Assembly (NCBI RefSeq): GCF_001037495.1
Contig: NZ_KQ089822.1
Location: 2,591,403-2,655,402 of the forward strand
DNA length: 64,000 bases
Reading direction: 5' to 3'
From: Citrobacter sp. MGH106
GTDB lineage: Bacteria > Pseudomonadota > Gammaproteobacteria > Enterobacterales > Enterobacteriaceae
Shown here: one piece after another, positions 1 to 11,248 of the stretch
How positions within the stretch are numbered: the first letter of the stretch is position 1
Layout of the letters: each line of letters begins with the position of its first letter
Notes under the pieces: generated by a model
Database searches by the model: none
Told to the model about the DNA's origin: nothing
Seen by the model: the letters and a program-made list of their open reading frames with translations, nothing else
Program-made: the position numbers and the translations under genes

Positions 1-26
1 ATTTTCTTCCTCAACGTCTGACTTTT

Positions 27-44
27 GTTTCACATTCCTGTGAC
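27..44 (+). promoter_or_regulatory. Candidate Pho box upstream of amn
   Basis: Two 7-base half sites lie 11 bases apart: a weak one (GTTTCAC) and a strong one (CTGTGAC, 6 of 7 to the PhoB half-site CTGTCAY), separated by an AT-rich ATTC. E. coli amn is a known PhoB target, so a Pho box here is expected. A possible -10 (CATACT, 44-49) directly abuts the box, closer than usual, so the exact promoter geometry is uncertain. Confidence 0.5.
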
Positions 45-88
45 ATACTATCGGGAGAGCAGCACATCTGTGGAACAAGGAGACAGAC

Positions 89-1543
89 ATGAACAATAAG
101 GGCTCCAGCCTGACCCCGGCTCAGGCGCTGGATAAACTGGACGCATTGTATGAGCAATCAGTTAAGGCTCTGCGTAGCGCCATTGGCAAGTACATTGATA
201 CCGGGACACTTCCTGATGTAATCGCCCGAGATAAAGGTCTTTTTGTTTACCCTTCACTTTCTGTAACCTGGGATGGCAGCGCCACCAATCCACCAAAAAC
301 TCGCGCTTACGGACGTTTTACTCATGCTGGTTGCTATACCACGACCATTACCCGCCCGTCGCTCTTTCGCCCTTATCTTGAAGAACAGCTGACGCTGCTG
401 TATCAAGATTATGATGCTCACATCTCCGTCGAGCCATCGCAGCACGAAATCCCCTATCCTTATGTGATTGACGGTTCTGAACTGACACTTGATCGATCGA
501 TGAGTGCCGGATTAACGCGTCATTTCCCTACCACCGAGCTGTCACAGATTGGCGATGAAACCGCAGACGGGACTTATCATCCGGCGGAATTCTCCCCACT
601 GTCACATTTCGACGCCCGACGGGTAGATTTTTCGCTGGCACGACTGCGTCACTACACGGGCACGCCGGTTGAACATTTCCAACCCTTTGTACTGTTCACC
701 AATTACACCCGTTATGTTGATGAATTCGTACGCTGGGGATGCAGCCAGATCCTCGATCCTGACAGTCCATATATCGCGCTCTCCTGTGCGGGAGGGATTT
801 GGATCACCGCTGAAACAGAAGCCCCGGAAGAGGCTATCTCCGACCTTGCCTGGAAAAAACACCAGATGCCTGCCTGGCATTTAATCACCGCCGACGGTCA
901 GGGGATCACGCTGGTAAATATTGGCGTAGGCCCCTCTAACGCTAAAACCATTTGTGATCATCTGGCGGTCCTTCGCCCTGATGTTTGGTTGATGATTGGG
1001 CACTGTGGTGGTCTGCGCGAAAGCCAGGCGATTGGTGATTATGTTCTTGCCCACGCCTATCTGCGTGACGACCATGTGCTTGATGCCGTACTGCCTCCTG
1101 ACATTCCTATTCCGAGCATAGCGGAAGTTCAGCGCGCACTGTATGACGCCACCAAAGAGGTCAGCGGTATGCCCGGTGAAGAGGTGAAGCAACGGTTGCG
1201 TACCGGCACTGTCGTTACGACCGACGATCGCAACTGGGAATTACGCTACTCCGCTTCTGCGCTGCGCTTTAACCTCAGCCGCGCCGTAGCTATCGATATG
1301 GAAAGCGCCACTATCGCTGCTCAGGGCTACAGATTCCGCGTCCCTTACGGCACTCTGCTTTGTGTTTCCGACAAACCGCTGCACGGTGAAATTAAGCTTC
1401 CTGGTCAGGCTAACCGATTTTATGAAGGTGCGATTTCTGAGCACCTGCAGATTGGCATCCGGGCTATCGACCGCCTTCGTGCTGAAGGTGACCGACTGCA
1501 CTCCCGCAAATTACGTACGTTCAACGAACCGCCGTTCCGTTAA
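89..1543 (+). CDS. amn: AMP nucleosidase
   Basis: Hydrolyses AMP to adenine and ribose 5-phosphate in the cytoplasm, controlling intracellular AMP. At 484 aa the protein has the same length as E. coli Amn and is nearly collinear with it. The N-terminal regulatory domain (about 1-175) is followed by a nucleoside-phosphorylase-like catalytic domain containing the conserved stretches around 'IGHCGGLRESQAIGDYV' and 'AIDMESATIAAQG'. The ATG is preceded by AAGGAG. It is followed after 15 bases by a same-strand aminopeptidase gene, so the two may be cotranscribed. In E. coli amn lies near 44 min, far from ptsG, so its location here is unusual. Confidence 0.96.
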   Translation: MNNKGSSLTPAQALDKLDALYEQSVKALRSAIGKYIDTGTLPDVIARDKGLFVYPSLSVTWDGSATNPPKTRAYGRFTHAGCYTTTITRPSLFRPYLEEQLTLLYQDYDAHISVEPSQHEIPYPYVIDGSELTLDRSMSAGLTRHFPTTELSQIGDETADGTYHPAEFSPLSHFDARRVDFSLARLRHYTGTPVEHFQPFVLFTNYTRYVDEFVRWGCSQILDPDSPYIALSCAGGIWITAETEAPEEAISDLAWKKHQMPAWHLITADGQGITLVNIGVGPSNAKTICDHLAVLRPDVWLMIGHCGGLRESQAIGDYVLAHAYLRDDHVLDAVLPPDIPIPSIAEVQRALYDATKEVSGMPGEEVKQRLRTGTVVTTDDRNWELRYSASALRFNLSRAVAIDMESATIAAQGYRFRVPYGTLLCVSDKPLHGEIKLPGQANRFYEGAISEHLQIGIRAIDRLRAEGDRLHSRKLRTFNEPPFR

Positions 1544-1558
1544 GGCCTGAAGGTAACT

Positions 1559-3337
1559 ATGCACAACTCAACTCCCCTTTCCGCTCTGCGCAATCTACTG
1601 TTGGCCCTGGGGCTTGACGGTATGATTGTTCCACGCGCTGATGCGCACCAGAGCGAGGATTGCACGCCACACGACAATAAACTGGCCTGGCTCACAGGCT
1701 TTAGCGGCTCAGCAGGCCTGGCGTTAGTCCTTAGCGATCGCGCCTTAATGTTTGTCGATGGACGCTATCAGGTTCAGGTACGTAACGAAGTCTCCCTTGA
1801 TGATTTTGAAATTCATCATCTGCACGATGAGCCGCTGGCGGACTATTTACAGGAACACGTCGCACCAGGCACTCGTATTGGCTTTGAACCCCTGTTGATG
1901 GTTAACAGCCAGTTTGAATCCCTGTCGGCCACCCATTGCGAACTGGTGGCTCTGGAAACCGATCCTTTCGACCAGGTATGGCTCGATCGTCCTGCGGCAC
2001 CGTGCGGCATCATCCGGGAAATGCCTGTTGAAATCAGCGGTGAAAGCAGTACACAAAAACGTGCGCGGATCGTAGACCAACTTGCCCTGCATCAGGCTGA
2101 TACTCTGGCTATTACCCTTCCTGATAATATTGCCTGGCTGCTCAATGTGCGTGGTTCAGATCTTGATATGGTCCCCGTCCCTTTTTCATTTGCCCTGCTG
2201 CACCGCACCGGCGAACTGGAGTGGTTTGTTGATACCAACAAAACAAAGCAGTTACCCGAAGCCCTGCTGAGCACGTTGACCCTTGCACCACAAGAGGGTT
2301 TTCTCTCTCGCTGCCAGCAACTGGCACAGGGAAAACGTTTTCTGGTTGATAAGGACTATGCCCCGGTTGCTTTGCGTTTTGCGATTGAACAGAACGGAGG
2401 TGAAGTTCTTTGGGCCCCGGATCCAATCACATTGATTAAAGCTCATAAGAATGACACTGAACTGGCAGGCTATCGTGAATGCCATGAACAGGATGGTGCT
2501 GCGTGGGTTAACTTCCTCGCCTGGCTGGCGCATGAAGTACCACTACGTGAGGCGGCCGGTAATCCGGTAACCGAGCTGGAAGCACAGGCCAAACAGTTGA
2601 CGTTTCGCCAGCAACAACCCGGGTTTATTGAGCAAAGTTTTGGCACTATTTCAGCTTCAGCCAGTAATGCGGCGATGTGTCATTATCATTCCAGTGAAAA
2701 GACAGATACGCCGATTACCTCACAGGCCATGTATCTGAATGACTCCGGTGGTCAGTATCAAAACGGTACCACAGATACGACGCGTACCCTCGCCTTTGGC
2801 CCACAGGATCCGCAGCGCCGACTGCACTATACGGCAGTACTGAAAGGCTTTATATCGCTGATCACGCTACAATTCCCCAGCGGCACTCAGGGTCATCAAC
2901 TGGATGCGTTTAGTCGTCGGGCTCTTTGGGAGCTGGGGCTGGATTACGATCATGGCACCGGACATGGCGTGGGCCACCAGCTACTGATTCATGAGCAGCC
3001 CCACCGTATTGCCAAAAAAGTAAATCCTTGGCCTCTGGTCGCAGGCAATATTATTACTATCGAGCCGGGATATTATCTGGCAGGTCAATATGGGATCCGC
3101 ATCGAGAATCAGGTAGAGATTATCGAGAGTCGTCCAGGCTTTTGCCGGTTCGCCTCACTGACGCAGGTCCCTATCGATTTGAACCTGGTTGAGTTACATC
3201 TGTTGAGCGAAACAGAAAAGCAGTGGATTGATGACTACCACCAGCAGGTAAGAGAAACACTGTCGCCACGCGTGGACAGTGACGCACGTCCATGGCTATT
3301 TGCAGCCACAGCACCGATTCGTGTTCAGGCCAATTAA
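1559..3337 (+). CDS. Xaa-Pro aminopeptidase, three-domain M24B metallopeptidase
   Basis: Predicted cytoplasmic aminopeptidase P that removes an N-terminal residue preceding proline. At 592 aa it is much longer than E. coli PepP or PepQ (about 440 aa) and resembles the three-domain XPNPEP1 type: two creatinase-N-like domains (about 1-130 and 160-295), a pita-bread M24 catalytic domain (about 305-525) and a short M24 C-terminal domain (about 528-590). All five dinuclear-metal ligands are visible by motif: D395 and D406 in NDSGGQYQNGTTD, H469 in GTGHGVGH, E502 in ITIEPG and E516 in IRIENQ. There is no signal peptide. AAGGT precedes the ATG. This gene is not in the E. coli K-12 ptsG neighbourhood. 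Family assignment is firm; physiological substrate is unknown. Confidence 0.88.
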   Translation: MHNSTPLSALRNLLLALGLDGMIVPRADAHQSEDCTPHDNKLAWLTGFSGSAGLALVLSDRALMFVDGRYQVQVRNEVSLDDFEIHHLHDEPLADYLQEHVAPGTRIGFEPLLMVNSQFESLSATHCELVALETDPFDQVWLDRPAAPCGIIREMPVEISGESSTQKRARIVDQLALHQADTLAITLPDNIAWLLNVRGSDLDMVPVPFSFALLHRTGELEWFVDTNKTKQLPEALLSTLTLAPQEGFLSRCQQLAQGKRFLVDKDYAPVALRFAIEQNGGEVLWAPDPITLIKAHKNDTELAGYRECHEQDGAAWVNFLAWLAHEVPLREAAGNPVTELEAQAKQLTFRQQQPGFIEQSFGTISASASNAAMCHYHSSEKTDTPITSQAMYLNDSGGQYQNGTTDTTRTLAFGPQDPQRRLHYTAVLKGFISLITLQFPSGTQGHQLDAFSRRALWELGLDYDHGTGHGVGHQLLIHEQPHRIAKKVNPWPLVAGNIITIEPGYYLAGQYGIRIENQVEIIESRPGFCRFASLTQVPIDLNLVELHLLSETEKQWIDDYHQQVRETLSPRVDSDARPWLFAATAPIRVQAN

Positions 3338-3340
3338 CGT

Positions 3341-3366
3341 AAAAAAGGCAGCCCTCAGGCTGCCTT
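3341..3366 (-). terminator. Terminator of ptsG, shared with the convergent aminopeptidase
   Basis: A perfect stem (AAGGCAGCC / GGCTGCCTT) with a CTCA loop. Read on the minus strand it is followed by a run of six T, giving a classic intrinsic terminator for ptsG. It lies between two convergent genes and could also limit readthrough from the plus strand, where the downstream sequence is less T-rich. Confidence 0.85.
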
Positions 3367-3389
3367 AGTTCTCCCCAACGTCTTACTGC

Positions 3390-4823
3390 TTAGCTGTTAC
3401 GGATGTATTCATCCATTTCAGTTTTCAGGTTATCGGACTTAGTCCCGAAGATAGCCTGAACACCGGAACCAGCAACCACGACGCCCGCAGCACCCAGTTT
3501 CTTCAGGCCAGCCTGATCAACTTTGGCAACGTCAGCAACGCTGACACGCAGACGAGTGATGCACGCATCCAGGTTAGTGATGTTTTCTTTACCACCAAAC
3601 GCAGCAACCAGAGCCGGAGCCATTTCACCTGTCGCGCCAGCTTTGCTGTCTTCGGTGGCGTCTTCACGACCCGGAGTTTTCAGGTCCAGCGCTTTGATCA
3701 GTACACGGAAAATGGTGTAGTAGACGATTGCATAGCCGAGGCCGACAATCGGGAACAGCCACAGTTTGCTGCTGTTACCGGACAGTACGATAAAGTCGAT
3801 CAGACCGTGGGAGAACGATGTACCGTCACGCATACCCAGCAGGATACAGATTGGGAATGCCAGACCTGCCAGAATCGCGTGGATGATGTACAGGATCGGC
3901 GCCACGAACATGAAGGAGAACTCGATCGGCTCGGTAATACCGGTCAGGAACGAGGTCAGCGCCGCGGAGATCATGATACCGCCCACTTTCGCGCGGTTTT
4001 CCGGTTTTGCAGAGTGCCAGATTGCAATAGCAGCAGCCGGCAGACCGTACATTTTAAACAGGAAGCCACCGGACAGTTTGCCCGCAGTCGGGTCACCTGC
4101 CATATAACGAGGAATATCACCGTGGAACACCTGGCCTGCAGCATTGGTGTACTCACCGATCTGCATCTGGAAAGGAACGTTCCAGATATGGTGCAGACCA
4201 AACGGTACCAGGCAGCGTTCAACGAAGCCGTAGATACCGAATGCCACTACCGGGTTCTGATACGCAGCCCACTGGGAGAACGTCTGGATAGCAGTACCGA
4301 TTGGCGGCCAAATGAAGGACAGAACCACCCCCGTGAAGATGGCAGCCAGACCAGAAATGATAGGAACAAAGCGCTTACCGGCAAAGAAGCCCAGATACTC
4401 AGGCAGTTTGATACGGTAGAAGCGGTTGAACATATACGCTGCGATCGCACCGGAGATAATCCCCCCGAGAACACCGGTATCAGCCAGGTGTTTAGCGGCG
4501 ATTTCTTCTGCAGGTAAATGCAGAACCAGCGGCGCAACCACAGCCATGGTCTTAACCATGATGCCATAGGCGACGACTGAAGCCAGGGCGGATACACCGT
4601 CATTGTTGGTGAAGCCTAACGCAACACCGATGGCGAAAATCAGCGGCATGTTTGCAAAAACAGATCCGCCTGCTTCTGCCATTACATGCGATACAACGGC
4701 TGGCAGCCAGCTGAAGTTAGCGGAACCGACACCCAGCAGGATACCTGCAATAGGGAGTACGGATACCGGCAGCATCAGCGATTTACCGACCTTTTGCAGG
4801 TTAGCAAATGCATTCTTAAACAT
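3390..4823 (-). CDS. ptsG: Glucose-specific PTS enzyme IIBC
   Basis: Membrane permease that imports and phosphorylates glucose using phosphate passed from HPr through EIIA-Glc. The 477-aa product starts at [20 protein letters not shown]; the in-frame codons upstream are leader, since the SgrS/ribosome-binding region lies immediately 5' of this ATG. The EIIC domain (about 1-380) is a multi-pass membrane domain with the substrate-site segment [11 protein letters not shown] hydrophilic linker follows, then the EIIB domain with the phosphocysteine in '[11 protein letters not shown]', and a C-terminal MDEYIRNS tail. In E. coli it is regulated by Mlc, CRP and SgrS, and sites for all three can be seen upstream here. 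Confidence 0.97.
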   Translation of the reverse strand: MFKNAFANLQKVGKSLMLPVSVLPIAGILLGVGSANFSWLPAVVSHVMAEAGGSVFANMPLIFAIGVALGFTNNDGVSALASVVAYGIMVKTMAVVAPLVLHLPAEEIAAKHLADTGVLGGIISGAIAAYMFNRFYRIKLPEYLGFFAGKRFVPIISGLAAIFTGVVLSFIWPPIGTAIQTFSQWAAYQNPVVAFGIYGFVERCLVPFGLHHIWNVPFQMQIGEYTNAAGQVFHGDIPRYMAGDPTAGKLSGGFLFKMYGLPAAAIAIWHSAKPENRAKVGGIMISAALTSFLTGITEPIEFSFMFVAPILYIIHAILAGLAFPICILLGMRDGTSFSHGLIDFIVLSGNSSKLWLFPIVGLGYAIVYYTIFRVLIKALDLKTPGREDATEDSKAGATGEMAPALVAAFGGKENITNLDACITRLRVSVADVAKVDQAGLKKLGAAGVVVAGSGVQAIFGTKSDNLKTEMDEYIRNS

Positions 4824-4828
4824 AATTA

Positions 4829-4846
4829 GGAGTGCTCCTGAGTATT
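4829..4846 (-). promoter_or_regulatory. SgrS pairing site overlapping the ptsG ribosome-binding site
   Basis: On the minus strand the leader reads ATACTCAGGAGCACTC just before the ptsG start. This is the segment bound by the sugar-phosphate-stress sRNA SgrS in E. coli, and it contains the GGAG used by the ribosome. Its conservation implies post-transcriptional silencing of ptsG under phosphosugar stress; sgrS itself is not in this window. Confidence 0.8.
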
Positions 4847-4916
4847 TGTGCTTTTCTACGTTCTCACGCATTGGCGAGGGGGGAGAACCTCGCCGTGGAC
4901 AGGGCATCTAAGTACC

Positions 4917-4943
4917 CTTTATTTATTACACAGAGTAAAATAA
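4917..4943 (-). promoter_or_regulatory. Probable Mlc operator of ptsG
   Basis: The minus-strand AT-rich sequence (TTTTACTCTGTGTAATAAAT core) closely matches the Mlc operator near the E. coli ptsG P1 promoter. It is followed by leader sequence resembling the E. coli ptsG 5' UTR. Assignment rests on remembered similarity to the E. coli site. Confidence 0.55.
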
Positions 4944-4958
4944 TTCAGTTCGTTTTTG

Positions 4959-4974
4959 TTTGACGGCTATCACA
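4959..4974 (-). promoter_or_regulatory. Probable CRP site of ptsG
   Basis: The minus strand reads TGTGATAGCCGTCAAA, matching the CRP half-site TGTGA exactly and the second half-site TCACA in four of five positions with the correct six-base spacer. It lies upstream of the Mlc site, consistent with the cAMP-CRP activation known for ptsG. Confidence 0.65.
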
Positions 4975-5047
4975 ATTCAGTTGTGGGTGGCCGCAAAATT
5001 CGCACATTCCGATAAAATGAGTATCTGAATGTTTCCAACTGGTTACT

Positions 5048-5069
5048 CACCGCCCATTCTGGGGCGGTG
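5048..5069. other. Stem-loop in the ycfH-ptsG gap
   Basis: An inverted repeat (CACCGCCC / GGGGCGGTG) lies in the 293-base gap between ycfH and ptsG. No T-run follows on either strand, so it is a weak candidate for a terminator of the holB-ycfH transcript; it may instead be an mRNA-stabilising 3' hairpin. Confidence 0.4.
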
Positions 5070-5116
5070 AACTTTACTCGCTTTACTTATTAATTACGAG
5101 CTTTAAAAAAACTCAG

Positions 5117-5914
5117 TTAACAGGCAGATTGCAGGCGAGATGCGTCGATGTGAAACAGGCGGGCAAAGTTATCGGTGGTGATCTGCGCCAGTTCTTCAAC
5201 GGCAACACCTTTCAAGACAGCCATGTACTCTGCGACATCACGAACCATTGCCGGTTGGTTCTCTTTTCCACGATGCGGCACAGGCGCAAGGTAGGGAGAA
5301 TCGGTCTCAACTAACAAACGGTCCAGAGGTACATAGCGTGCAGCATCGCGTAGTTGTTCGGCGTTACGGAACGTGACGATGCCAGAGAAGGAAATATAGA
5401 ATCCGAGATCCAGCAATTTGCCCGCAGTTTCCCTGTCCTCTGTAAAACAGTGTAGTACGCCGCCACAATCCGTCACTTTTTCTTCGCGCAGAATCGACAG
5501 CGTATCCGCTCGCGCATCGCGGGTATGAACAATCACCGGTTTCTGTAACTCGCGACCAATCTGGATGTGGTGAATGAATGATTCCTGCTGGCGAACCTTC
5601 GTTTCTGGCGTATAAAAATAGTCCAGCCCGGTTTCGCCCATCGCCACCACGCCCTCCTCGGCGGCAAAACGACGCAGCTCTTCAACATCATATAGCTCAT
5701 CCTGATTTAACGGATGCACGCCACAGGAAAAAACCACATTGTCACGCACACCAACCAGTTCACGCATGCTGCGGTATCCTGGTAACGTGGTCGCAACGGC
5801 AAGACAGAACTTCACATCACGCGCGGCCGCTTTCTCCAGCACGTCATCCACGTTCTTATGCAAAGATTGATAATCCAGGCCATCAAGATGGCAGTGTGAG
5901 TCGACTAAAAACAT
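5117..5914 (-). CDS. ycfH: TatD-family metal-dependent hydrolase YcfH
   Basis: Predicted cytoplasmic metal-dependent hydrolase/deoxyribonuclease of the TatD amidohydrolase family. The 265-aa protein shows the family metal motif HCH (H7, H9), then 'GETGLDYFY' (metal Glu), 'PVIVHTRDA' (His), 'GVLHCFT' (His) and 'VETDSPYLAP' (catalytic Asp), all in the expected order. It ends an apparent operon with holB (gap 10 bases) and lies upstream of ptsG, as in E. coli. The physiological substrate is unsettled; family membership is certain. Confidence 0.93.
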   Translation of the reverse strand: MFLVDSHCHLDGLDYQSLHKNVDDVLEKAAARDVKFCLAVATTLPGYRSMRELVGVRDNVVFSCGVHPLNQDELYDVEELRRFAAEEGVVAMGETGLDYFYTPETKVRQQESFIHHIQIGRELQKPVIVHTRDARADTLSILREEKVTDCGGVLHCFTEDRETAGKLLDLGFYISFSGIVTFRNAEQLRDAARYVPLDRLLVETDSPYLAPVPHRGKENQPAMVRDVAEYMAVLKGVAVEELAQITTDNFARLFHIDASRLQSAC

Positions 5915-5924
5915 AATGTCTCTC

Positions 5925-6929
5925 TCAAATATGGGGAACAGGCAGCACAGTGCCTGGTTGCAGATAATGCTCTATGCGGAGGATAAGATCGGTTAATACC
6001 AGCTCACGGTTTACGCCCGTCACATTTAGCAACTGCTGACGGCAATGACAAACATCACCAAGTATTGCCTGTATCTGTGCGGCAGTGAAGCGTTCAGCGA
6101 TTGATGATATCAATGCCAGAGCATCGGGATTAGTCAGATGGGAAACACCATATGGACGTTTAAGAGCATCCGTAAGCAGCGTCGCCAGCCAGTGTAAGCG
6201 GACAGCAGCCTGCTCATGATTTAGCACGGCCATCAGCATATACCAGTCGCCAGAGTGCAATGTATTGGCCAGCGCCGCACAGAAATCAGTACGGTGCGTC
6301 CAGCTTTCTGCCTGTAACAGCGCTAATGCCGCACCAGGCGAGCCTGCGCTCAAGCGTAATGCGCTAAGAAGTGCGTCCTGTGAGGCCGTCACCTCACGGG
6401 CAAGCCAGGAAATTGCGTACGATTCTGCCGGGGGAGCAAGGTGATGCAAGCGACAACGGCTACGTAATGTAGCCAATAAACGTGCAGGTTCCGTACTGGC
6501 GAGGAAAAACCAGGTCTGTGCCGGTGGCTCTTCCAGAGTCTTCAACAGAGCGTTGGCAGCGGCATCGGTCAACTGGGCTGCATCAGGGATCCACACCACC
6601 TTCGCACCACTCAAACGAGAATGCTCATACAGTTTCTCACTGACTTCGCGAACCGCATCAACGCCCAGTGTACTTTTGCCTTTTTCCGGGAGCAGCGAAT
6701 AGTAGTCAGGATGTGTTCCCGCCTGCATCAACTGGCATCCGCGACAGTGTCCACAGCTTTTATGACCTTCAGGTTGCTGGCACATCAGATAGCGGCTGAG
6801 GGCGTAAATCAGCGCGTCATCCCCCATGCCTGGTAACGCCTGAATCAGTAACGCATGGTGACCACGACCCGCCTGATAACTGGCTACCAGTTTTTCAAAA
6901 TCCGGTCGTAACCATGGATACCATTTCAT
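5925..6929 (-). CDS. holB: DNA polymerase III delta-prime subunit
   Basis: Delta-prime clamp-loader subunit, part of the complex that opens the beta sliding clamp at the replication fork. The 334-aa protein has the AAA+-derived fold with a degenerate P-loop region ([10 protein letters not shown]) and the four-cysteine zinc module (C50, C59, C62, C65) typical of delta-prime. The 'LLKTLEEPP' segment is characteristic of clamp-loader subunits. Its start overlaps the tmk stop by four bases (ATGA), implying translational coupling. Confidence 0.96.
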   Translation of the reverse strand: MKWYPWLRPDFEKLVASYQAGRGHHALLIQALPGMGDDALIYALSRYLMCQQPEGHKSCGHCRGCQLMQAGTHPDYYSLLPEKGKSTLGVDAVREVSEKLYEHSRLSGAKVVWIPDAAQLTDAAANALLKTLEEPPAQTWFFLASTEPARLLATLRSRCRLHHLAPPAESYAISWLAREVTASQDALLSALRLSAGSPGAALALLQAESWTHRTDFCAALANTLHSGDWYMLMAVLNHEQAAVRLHWLATLLTDALKRPYGVSHLTNPDALALISSIAERFTAAQIQAILGDVCHCRQQLLNVTGVNRELVLTDLILRIEHYLQPGTVLPVPHI

Positions 6930-7567
6930 GCGCCCTGCTCCTGCACCCAGTGGGTGATGGTATTACGGATATCACTCATCACAGCCTCAAGGGGTTGCGT
7001 CGCATCAATAGTCCGAATACTGGAATCTTTAGCGGCCAGTTCAAGGTAGCGGGCACGCGTGCGATTGAAGAAATCAAACGATTCCTGTTCAATGCGATCC
7101 AGTTCGCCACGAGCGCGGGCACGTTTTAAACCTACCTCGGGTGTCACATCCAGATAAATTGTCAGGTCAGGGCGAAAATCCCCCAGTACCGCATCACGCA
7201 ACGTTGCCAGCATAGTCTGGTCAATTCCGCGTCCGCCGCCCTGATAAGCCTGGGTCGACAGATCATGACGATCGCCAATCACCCAACTGCCTTTTGCCAG
7301 CGCAGGTTTAATAACGGTTTCCACCAGTTGTACGCGTGCGGCGTAAAACATCAGGACTTCCGCTTTATCGGTAATAATCTCATCACCGACCGATTTGATG
7401 TCCAGCACCAGACTTCTTAATTTCTCTGCGAGCTGGGTGCCGCCAGGCTCGCGGGTAAAAACCATGTCGCGAATACCGAGTTGCTCAAGTGTCTCCACTA
7501 CCACATCGCGCGCAGTGGTTTTTCCGGCGCCTTCCAGGCCCTCAATGACGATGTAATTACTGCCCAT
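6926..7567 (-). CDS. tmk: Thymidylate kinase
   Basis: Phosphorylates dTMP to dTDP, an essential step in dTTP synthesis. The 213-aa protein begins with the P-loop GLEGAGKTT (residues about 10-18) and contains 'FTREPGGT' for dTMP binding and a LID region '[12 protein letters not shown]'. It overlaps mltG by 11 bases at its 5' end and holB by four bases at its 3' end, indicating a tightly coupled operon. Confidence 0.96.
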   Translation of the reverse strand: MGSNYIVIEGLEGAGKTTARDVVVETLEQLGIRDMVFTREPGGTQLAEKLRSLVLDIKSVGDEIITDKAEVLMFYAARVQLVETVIKPALAKGSWVIGDRHDLSTQAYQGGGRGIDQTMLATLRDAVLGDFRPDLTIYLDVTPEVGLKRARARGELDRIEQESFDFFNRTRARYLELAAKDSSIRTIDATQPLEAVMSDIRNTITHWVQEQGA

Positions 7568-8579
7568 TTTTTTCCTTAAGCACTTTCAGATAATCCTGTA
7601 CCGACCGGTTGTGGCTGGCAAGATTAGTGTTAAACGTGTGACCACCTTTTCCATCAGCCACAAAATAGAGATACGGCGTTTTTGCCGGATGTGCAGCAGC
7701 CTGCAACGAGGCTTCTCCAGGCATGGCAATCGGCCCCGGTGGCAGCCCCGTAATGGTATAGGTGTTATAGGCGGTCGGGGTTTCTAAATCCACACGCGAC
7801 AATTTGCCATTATAACGTGTCCCCATCCCGTAAATCACGGTTGGATCGGTCTGCAGACGCATGCCAATACGTAACCGGTTTATAAATACCGAGGCTACCT
7901 GGTCGCGCTCACTGGCAACCGCCGTTTCTTTTTCAATGATAGAGGCCATCGTCACCAGTTGATTTTTATCTTTGTAAGGCAGACCTTCAGCACGACCTTC
8001 CCAGACGGTATCCACAGCCTTAACCATTTTTTGATACGCGCGTTTCAACAGCGCGACATCTGTGGTATTGGCGGTATACATCCAGGTATCAGGCCAGAAC
8101 CAACCTTCCACCCACTCAGGGTTTTCCAGTTTCAACGCCTTAGCAACGGTCTCGTAGTTATCATCGCTGAGCGTATGTTTAATAAATGGCGCATCACGCA
8201 GTTGTTTGAGGTAATCGCTCAGGCGCATCCCCTCTACCAGACGTAGCGGGAACTGCGCTTCTTTACCGCTTTCCAGCAGTTTCAGCATATCCCGCACGGT
8301 CATGTCAGGTGTAAAGCGATAGGTTCCCGCTTTAAAATGCGAAAGATCCGGCTCAATACGCAACAACCACTGAAACACGCGCGGACGATTGATAACCTTG
8401 TCTGCATACAACTGTTCGCCTAACGCCAGTCGACCAGTGCCGGCTTTAAGCGTAAAAATCGTTTCTTCTTTGATCAATAATTTACTATCCGCCAGATGGC
8501 GAACTTTCCACATTCCCACTCCCGCGGCAATGCCCAGCACAACCAGCAATAAAACGACAACGAGTAACAATTTTTTCAT
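7557..8579 (-). CDS. mltG: Endolytic peptidoglycan transglycosylase MltG
   Basis: Inner-membrane lytic transglycosylase that cleaves nascent glycan strands and is thought to set their length. The 340-aa protein has one N-terminal transmembrane helix (about 4-23), a LysM-like region and a YceG catalytic domain with the conserved glutamate E218 in 'ASIIEKETA'. '[11 protein letters not shown]' and 'PGPIAMPG' are also family signatures. It lies two bases downstream of pabC. Confidence 0.95.
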   Translation of the reverse strand: MKKLLLVVVLLLVVLGIAAGVGMWKVRHLADSKLLIKEETIFTLKAGTGRLALGEQLYADKVINRPRVFQWLLRIEPDLSHFKAGTYRFTPDMTVRDMLKLLESGKEAQFPLRLVEGMRLSDYLKQLRDAPFIKHTLSDDNYETVAKALKLENPEWVEGWFWPDTWMYTANTTDVALLKRAYQKMVKAVDTVWEGRAEGLPYKDKNQLVTMASIIEKETAVASERDQVASVFINRLRIGMRLQTDPTVIYGMGTRYNGKLSRVDLETPTAYNTYTITGLPPGPIAMPGEASLQAAAHPAKTPYLYFVADGKGGHTFNTNLASHNRSVQDYLKVLKEKNGQ

Positions 8580-8581
8580 GA

Positions 8582-9391
8582 CTAATTTGGGTGCTCACAA
8601 AGTGGGGCTAAAAAATCGAATAATAAACGTGAAGACAACTGTATGTCGCCACATGCACGCACGGGAATAACAGGCATTAACGCATTGCAAATGATCATCT
8701 CATCAGCCTGCATAACCTCCTCCTTCCGGGCATTTACTTCGACAATCTGGAAAGGAGATTGTGCCAGCACTCGCATACAGAATTGTCGCATAATGCCATC
8801 TACACCTGCCTGATCCAGGCGGGGAGTGTAAACCACATTATCTTTACGCCAGAATAAATTAGCCGCACAGCATTCCGTAACCCATCCCTCGCTGTCAAGG
8901 ACCAGAGCCTCATCGGCGTTTGTCTGCTCAAGATGAGACCTAATCAGCACCTGTTCCAGACGGTTTAGGTGCTTCAGTCCGGCAAGCATTGGATTGCGCC
9001 CCAGACGGACGGGGCTTAACGCGAGGGTGATTCCTTGCTCTCGCCAGCAATCATAATGTGCAGGCCAGGCAGAAACAGAGAGGATACGGCTGGCACTATG
9101 GCAGTTGGCGCCACTGTAGCCCCGACCTCCGCTGCCACGACTGATGATCACCTTCAGTACACCACGGGCATGGGCCACTGCTAACATTTCCATTTCCCGT
9201 TGCAGTTCGGGCCATTTCTCGAAGGAGATCAGCAATTTTTGGCAGGTGTCTTGTAAACGCTGGAGATGCGCCGCAAGGAGGCTAACTTTACCGTCGATAA
9301 TTCGCGCCGTGGTGAAACAGCCATCACCAAACTGCGTCGCCCGATCGCTCGCAGCCAGCATATCTTGCTGACAGCCATTAATTAAGAACAT
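8582..9391 (-). CDS. pabC: Aminodeoxychorismate lyase
   Basis: PLP enzyme of fold type IV that converts 4-amino-4-deoxychorismate to 4-aminobenzoate and pyruvate for folate synthesis. The 269-aa protein carries the PLP lysine K140 in '[12 protein letters not shown]' and the cofactor-binding 'DSEGWVTE' region. It is separated from fabF by a strong terminator and so probably heads its own transcript through mltG, tmk, holB and ycfH. Confidence 0.94.
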   Translation of the reverse strand: MFLINGCQQDMLAASDRATQFGDGCFTTARIIDGKVSLLAAHLQRLQDTCQKLLISFEKWPELQREMEMLAVAHARGVLKVIISRGSGGRGYSGANCHSASRILSVSAWPAHYDCWREQGITLALSPVRLGRNPMLAGLKHLNRLEQVLIRSHLEQTNADEALVLDSEGWVTECCAANLFWRKDNVVYTPRLDQAGVDGIMRQFCMRVLAQSPFQIVEVNARKEEVMQADEMIICNALMPVIPVRACGDIQLSSRLLFDFLAPLCEHPN

Positions 9392-9461
9392 GGTGGCTCC
9401 TTATTCGTGGTCCGCTAGTTTGGCAGGATGAGTAACCCAGGACAAGGGCAGAAAATCGAAT

Positions 9462-9492
9462 AAAAAAAGGTCCGACAAGCGGACCTTTTTTT
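9462..9492 (-). terminator. Terminator between fabF and pabC
   Basis: A stem with GGTCCG / CGGACC core and ACAAG loop is flanked by A-rich and T-rich tracts (seven A on one side, seven T on the other). It should terminate the fab operon downstream of fabF and could act in both directions. Confidence 0.85.
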
Positions 9493-9529
9493 CATCTGGC
9501 AAGGACGCTAACGCATCACCTGCAGGCAC

Positions 9530-11094
<1,565 letters not shown>

Positions 11095-11248
11095 ACTCTT
11101 AAATTTCCTATCAAAACTCGCTTTCGCGATGGTTTTCGTAGTGTATAAAATGTTGAAAAATTTGCAACTAAATCCCGGCAGTTCTTACCACGATTTTACG
11201 TTATTTTGAGGCTAATCCCTAGAATAACGCAAATCTTTTTCATCGTGG

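Noticed and set aside
3807-4517. A 236-codon plus-strand ORF opposite ptsG
   Set aside because: It lies wholly antisense to a certain gene, has no family resemblance or ribosome site, and is explained by the codon bias of ptsG.
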